Part shown: piece by piece, positions 58,924-64,000 of the stretch
Layout: each line of letters opens with the position of its first letter
Numbering within the stretch: position 1 is the stretch's first letter
From: Zingiber officinale
Lineage: Eukaryota; Streptophyta; Magnoliopsida; Zingiberales; Zingiberaceae
Length of the DNA: 64,000 bases
NCBI RefSeq assembly: GCF_018446385.1
Contig: NC_055989.1
Coordinates: 131,653,004 to 131,717,003 of the forward strand
Direction: 5' to 3'
Translations under genes and position numbers: made by a program
Notes under the pieces: model-generated
What the model saw: the letters and a program-made list of their open reading frames with translations, nothing else
Databases searched by the model: none
What the model was told of the DNA's origin: nothing

Positions 58924-59549
58924 CTTGCAGAGAGCCATGAAATAGTGGTCGGACTCCCGGTCTCCGAGTCCCAACTCCGGCATTGGTTCTGCCGCGAACT
59001 CCCTCTTCAGCGCCTCTCCCTTCGGCCGGCCTACCATCACGCCATCGGCCGCTACCCTCCCCGCGGCTCTTCCCGTCCTCTGGTCCACCTCCAGCTCCGT
59101 CCCCAGCACAGCGTCCGCCCCCTAAGTACTCCCTTGCGATCCACCATCACCCGCGGGTTTGCCGTCACCACCACCCGCCGCCGTCCGCAGGCGCGGAACG
59201 CGCGCCAGCTGTCTGCGCGCACGTCAGCGGCGTAGAACCGCGGAAGCACCGCACGCGCCGCCAGCTCCACGTCGCGCGTGAGCGCGCCGGCGACCGCGAT
59301 GTAGATGAGCATCTGGATGCCGGCGGCCTCGGAGAAGAGCTTGTAGACGAGGAATATGGCTGGGGAGAGGAGAAGCAGCGCGGCGGCGCGGAGGAAGCCG
59401 CCGACCTCGAAGGCGAGGAGGAAAAAGTAGGGGAAGGAGCTGCAGGAGACGAGGAGGGTGCCGTCGAGGTCGGCGGTGGCTGCGTGGTCCTCGCGGCCTG
59501 CGCGGGAGCAGTACGCCACCGAGGCGAAGGTCCGGTGCGCCGCGGGCAT
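58924..59549 (-). pseudogene. Glycerol-3-phosphate acyltransferase (plant GPAT) exon 1, frameshifted
   Basis: Plant sn-2-type GPATs make cutin and suberin precursors at the endoplasmic reticulum. From the ATG at 59549 the frame shows the HAD-like N-terminal part: ADLDGTLL, CSSFPYFFLLAFEVGGFLRA, a hydrophobic segment, EAAGIQ, ARAVLPRFYAADVRADSWRAF and VVVTANPRVMV. Two extra G bases near 59,118 and 59,132 throw it out of frame. The following frame resumes with LGTELEVDQRTGRA and LGLGDRESDHYFMALCK, then a GT splice donor at 58922. No second exon with the acyltransferase domain is found; the Harbinger element starts 215 bp beyond. It is a truncated pseudogene. Confidence 0.85.
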
Positions 59550-59649
59550 AGCGGAGTCCTTAACGTGAACCAACCTTCTTTGGGTTGGGAAAAATGCAAT
59601 GCATAATGCGTGAAAATAAATCTATTTATATGATTAAACAAGTAACTTT

Positions 59650-60680
59650 TTATTATATTTTCAAAAGTAGATTTAGTAGATAATGATTTGGTTTGATTCA
59701 GTAGTAGATGATGAGTGTAAAAGGATTAACATCGAGTCTTTTTGGTTTTTTTAGGTAGTATGATGTATCCAAGTTACATCTATTAATTTTATGTATTTAA
59801 TTTACGTCTATTAATTTAAGAATGATTGATTGAATCTTATTAAAAAAAAAATCATAAATCAAGAAGTGTTTACAGTAATTCATCTGCCCAATCTTCTTAT
59901 GTTAACTGTTTATTAAGATAATTCATCCTTCTTATGTTAACTGTTTATTAAGATAATTCATCCATTAATTCGTTAAAGTATAGACTCAAATATTAGATAT
60001 TTGAAAAACTATTCTGCCACTACACTATTATTACAGTTCAAATCTCTTGTCCCTAATATCACCTGTCTCCGTGTCTCACTCGTTATCCCAGCCTACCATT
60101 GGCGGCCTCCAGTCACCGTTCCGATCAACACTATAACTCTTGAGGAAGGTGAACTCAAGAGGGTCGCCATCGGCACGATCAGCGCCGGAATCCGGCCGGA
60201 TCTAAGTAAATTTTTCTCTGTCATCGATTTGAACCCCTGCTCAGATCTGACCGAATTCCGACATCGATCGTGCCGATGATGACTCCCTTGGGTTCACCTT
60301 CCCTAAGGATTATATTATTGATCGGGACGGTGATCAGAGGCTGTCGACTATGGACTAAGGCGACATGTAAAATATGGGGAAGAGAAATTTAGGAACAAAA
60401 CATTTGAACTCCTATTATTGGGGGCAGAAGGATAAACATTAATTGGTGCAAAAAATTAAGTCATCATATTAACGACTCTTCAGGACGACCCACACTCTCT
60501 AAAAGGAAACACATCACAAGAGCATTCACACCAACACAGTAGTCTTTTACATTAAACAAGATCAAACACCTATTAAAATATTTTACACCCGTTAAAAATT
60601 AATTCTAATAATTAATTCTAATAACTATTAGAGGGGCAATCCATGCAAATATCAAATCCACCAAAAGGATAAACGTTGAT
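59650..60680. other. Intergenic, no gene recognised
   Basis: AT-rich at first, with a short tandem repeat of TTATGTTAACTGTTTATTAAG (59,897 and 59,933). The 92-codon plus frame at 60001-60279 has no domain that I recognise and is not called. Confidence 0.5.
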
Positions 60681-60690
60681 AAATTTAGTT

Positions 60691-61059
60691 AAAGTGGTTG
60701 AGTTGATGTTGGTTGATCCTTTCCACCAACTATAAGAGCCTATCAAAGAATAATAGGATTCATCAAACTTGCATTAATTAAACAAACTAAATCAATTCAA
60801 CATTCATTATGTCAAAAAAAAACGGTGAAATCCACACCAAACGATCCCTTTGAGAGAACAAATTAGAAAATCAAAACAAACCATCATATGAGAGGACATT
60901 TCCAGACATCCCAAAAAAACCACCTCAACATTGATGAATTTAGTTGAAGTGATTGAGTTGGTTTAATTAATACAAGTTTGATGAATCTTATTATTCTTGG
61001 ATAGGCTCTCATAGTTGGTGCGAAGGATCAACCAACATCAACTTGACTCAAACCATCAC
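60691..61059. mobile_element. Fold-back (MITE-like) inverted repeat
   Basis: About 110 bp at 60691-60801 is the inverted copy of about 60943-61059, with perhaps 85-90 percent identity by eye. Shared words are GTTGATGTTGGTTGATCC, CCAACTAT.AGAGCCTATC and GATTCATCAAACTTG. The arms enclose about 140 bp. There is no coding region. It lies about 260 bp past the stop of the aquaporin gene. The target duplication could not be fixed. Confidence 0.75.
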
Positions 61060-61319
61060 TTTTTTACTTACACGCCCTTGTAGTTTATTGGTATACTATA
61101 TTGTCCTCTAGTTTTCACAAATGTCAACTTTAGCTCATTAAAAGAGATGGCTAATGGAGGATACATTAAATGAACACCTCCTATAATTTATTCAATCATA
61201 TCTTGCCGAAGCTTGCAATACACATCACCATGGATGATCAAAGGACAGAGGAAAGATTAGGAGGGTTGTTACAACAACAATAAGGCCAAGAGAGTTTTTC
61301 CTTTGGGGAAGAAGAAAAC

Positions 61320-63201
61320 TCAAGGCCTGTTCTTGAATGGAATTGCCCTGATGACAACTTGGTGGTACAAGGCAGCAAGAGCAGCTCCAATGAAAGGGCC
61401 AACCCAGAAAATCCACTGACAAGAAGAAAATTAACAGTTTAAGATTTGAAAAAAAAATGGTTGGATCTTGATAAGTAAACAAAATCTTGTATCTGGACTT
61501 ACGTGGTCATCCCATGCGTGCTTCTTGTTGTAGATGATCGCAGCCCCAAGGCTCCTTGCAGGGTTGATGCCGGTGCCAGTGATGGGGATGGTGGCCAGAT
61601 GAACCAGGAAGACAGCGAAACCAATTGGTAAGGGAGCAAGGATCTGCATAAATCAATAAAACATAGATATTATTCAAGCTCAATCCTCCTCAGAATCATC
61701 TGATCAACTATGCGGGCAGTAAGTCCCAACTAATATCAAGAATCAGAGTAGCACACTTCAAACTGCTTCTCTTCTACTGATTCTAGCATATCAGATCATA
61801 AAACACAGAAATTGGGGAGCTTTTCCAATCAAAACTTTAGCAAACTATAGATCATAAGACTACTTATTGATAGATTGAGGCTTGATTTAGCTCGACCATA
61901 AGGACGGTAGAACCTTAGCTTATTAGACCATAATGTTAGGATATCAGAATCTTCCATGAAAAGTTCGATAAAGATAGACAAATAACAAAGCTTATTATGC
62001 CACAAACAAGATCTTTTTCTCATAGTTTAAGCTTTCAGAAATAGGTGACCATTGAATTGAACTTTTAACAAACCTAGACAGAAAAAAAAAACAAGAAAAA
62101 AGAAAGATGGAATGGCAGTTCATAGATCAGTACTCACAGGCACATGAGAGTCCCTGGCATTTCTCTTGGCATCAGTGGCAGAGAAGACAGTGTAGACGAG
62201 GATGAAGGTGCCGACAATCTCAGCCCCTAGGCCATCCCCTTTGGTGTAGCCAACCGCCACCACGTTTGCGCCCCCTCCATTGCTCTCATACACCCCCTTC
62301 TGAAATCCCTTCACAACCCCTGCCCCACAGATGGCCCCCAAGCACTGCATCACCATGTAGAACACTGCCCTAGTGAAGGACAACTTCCTTGCCAAGAACA
62401 GCCCAAAGGTCACTGCTGGATTTATATGCCCACCTAAAAACACAAGTCATGTTGATTCACATCTCAGTTTACCAAAAAAGAGCATTTCGAATTCATTTCT
62501 GAAACTTTGATCTTTTAACATGAATCATAAATTTTCAAACAGGATGGTATCAAACTTTTCAAAGAAGATTGAACTGAGCTGAAACTAAGTTAATACTAAT
62601 TCAAACTGAACTGAAACTAATTTTCTTTGTGCCAACATAAACATTGAATCAAACAGATTAGGGCAAAGATCATGTCCCCCAAAGAGATTTTTTTACTAAA
62701 AACACTGAACAAAATCTAAATTTTGAGTACAAATTTTCAAACTGGATTGAATGAAAATTTTCAACGGAGATTTGAACTGAACTGATACCCTTATTCGTGC
62801 CAGTATAAACATGGAATCAAACAGAAAGACCTTGTTTCGTCAAATTTAACTCCAAAAAGAAGATTTTTCTAATTACCTGAAATTCCTGCAGTGCAGTAGA
62901 CTAGGGCAAAGATCATGCCCCCGAAGGCCCAGGCGATGCCCTGGATGCCGACGGTGGAGCACCTGGAGCTGGACTTGACGACGCCCATGACGGTGAGCAC
63001 GGTGATGTAGAGGAAGAGGAAGGTGGCCATGAACTCCGCGATCCCCGCCCGGTAGAAGGACCAGGAACTGAGCTCCCCAGGCTCGAAAAACGGCGCGGGG
63101 GGTTGCTCCTTGTAGTCCTTGTCCTGCGCCGCGGTGCCGATCGGCTGCCTCTCCGAGAACCTGTTCGCCCCAACCCTCACATCCTCCTCCTTCCCCTCCA
63201 T
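61320..63201 (-). CDS. PIP1: Plasma-membrane intrinsic protein, PIP1 subfamily aquaporin
   Basis: Four exons: 63201-62877 (325 bp), 62433-62138 (296), 61643-61503 (141) and 61415-61320 (96), all GT..AG, total 858 bp, 285 residues, the usual PIP1 size and exon pattern. The protein is a tetrameric channel for water and small neutral solutes in the plasma membrane. The N-terminus [20 protein letters not shown] with GTAAQ is PIP1-specific. Six membrane spans are expected. The first pore loop is [11 protein letters not shown] and the second [13 protein letters not shown], both NPA motifs. [20 protein letters not shown] and [16 protein letters not shown] are PIP signatures. The C-terminus is short (IPFKNRP), as in PIP1. 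The frame is intact, with no lesion seen. Introns carry some AT-rich DNA but no insertion. It is the only apparently functional host gene here. Confidence 0.97.
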
Positions 63202-64000
63202 TTCCAACCTCTCTCTCCTATCTTTGAACAGAGCAAAGTAAAGTTGGCTTGGCGAGTGAGGAAGAAGGCAAGGTGGTGCTCTTTTATCGTGTGAAAAAAA
63301 GGAAAACAAAAATATAATAATAATAATAATAATAACAAATTAATGAAATTGCTTTTTTTTTTTCAAAATTATACTCAAAACTTTTAAATACGTTTTTGCA
63401 ATAGTACGATTTTATATTAATAAATACGTTTTTTTCAAGAAAATAGAAAAATATTTAGTCAAGTTCAAAATGAAATAATAAATTATAAATTAATTTGTAT
63501 GATTAATAAAAAATTAAAAAAATTACAAATATTATCAAGTGTCATATTAGATATCCACCACAAGTCTAATATTAATAGAAGGTAAATGTACGTACTCCTA
63601 ATCTTAAATGGTGGAAGTTAAAGAATGAAAAATAAAATATATTTAAAGAAAAAATAAGAGAACAAAAGAAATACACAATGATTTAAATAGTACATTAAAA
63701 TTAAAAATAATAGTTAATAGTGTACTCGATGAGTCAACTAGTCATGTGTCACCAAGTAAACAATCTTGATGGTGAAATAAAAAGGTACAGAAAAAAGTGA
63801 AAGAAAAAGTGAACAACCATCTATAAGGTATTATACACTTATAAGAATGAGAAAAACTTTAAAAATATATATATAGTAGTCAAGAACGATGTTAAGAAAA
63901 TAGTAAATGAAACAAAAAAATGAAACTATGAAAGTTTATATTGAAAATTGGATATAAAAGAAAAAGAAAAGATATTTATATAATAGTTAAAGAAAGAGAG
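63202..64000 (-). promoter_or_regulatory. Upstream region of the PIP1 gene
   Basis: No gene. A CT/GA-rich leader lies at 63,202-63,300. A run of ATA triplets (63,310-63,335) with AAAATATAAT next to it could supply a TATA element on the minus strand about 105 bp before the start codon. The rest is very AT-rich with no other element I can name. Confidence 0.35.

Noticed and set aside
60001..60279. 92-codon plus-strand frame as a possible gene
   Set aside because: No recognisable domain, no homologous splice structure, and no supporting neighbours.

Overview
The window is nuclear DNA of a flowering plant, most probably a monocot. A Zingiberales origin is my guess from the style of the repeats and is not proven by sequence. 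The evidence for a plant is an intron-bearing PIP1 aquaporin, a plant serine carboxypeptidase-like (SCPL51-type) gene, a plant glycerol-3-phosphate acyltransferase fragment, Ty1/Copia and Ty3/gypsy LTR elements with canonical primer-binding sites, a PIF/Harbinger transposon, and a block that looks like plant mitochondrial DNA with a trnS-UGA gene. Only the aquaporin looks like an intact host gene. Most of the first 59 kb is nested mobile DNA.

Layout. 1-7880: stacked LTR remnants with two solo LTRs (987-3381, target duplication CTCAG; 4827-7506, flanked by an unusual 120-bp direct repeat). 7881-8797: the 3' end of a dead SCPL copy. 8900-17816: an old Copia LTR and adjoining sequence, opened by a minus-strand Copia element (9318-16921, target duplication CCTTC). 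17817-24294: a second minus-strand Copia element (target duplication GTAAC) whose two LTRs carry different promoter segments. 25337-46008, minus strand: twelve exons of an SCPL51-like gene. One of its introns holds a 17.9-kb non-autonomous gypsy-type element (27522-45393, target duplication AGAAC). That element contains a 2.9-kb solo LTR (29006-31902, target duplication TACAG) and a young Copia element (35617-43776). 46030-58709: a 12.7-kb PIF/Harbinger element (target duplication TAA) with a MYB-like gene and a transposase. The transposase is split by about 8 kb of mitochondrial-like DNA bounded by an 18-bp perfect inverted repeat. 58924-59549: a frameshifted GPAT first exon. 60691-61059: a fold-back repeat. 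61320-63201: the PIP1 aquaporin, minus strand.

How the parts relate. The SCPL gene can be read through its TE-filled intron with consistent splice phases for exons 2-12. Its 5' end is broken beside the Harbinger insertion. None of the three Copia elements has a complete pol, and the gypsy-type element has no recognisable coding region, so all of them must have moved using proteins supplied in trans. A recurring feature is that each LTR family, and also the Harbinger element, carries its own reiterated short palindrome. In the LTRs where I could place a TATA box, the palindromes lie just upstream of it.
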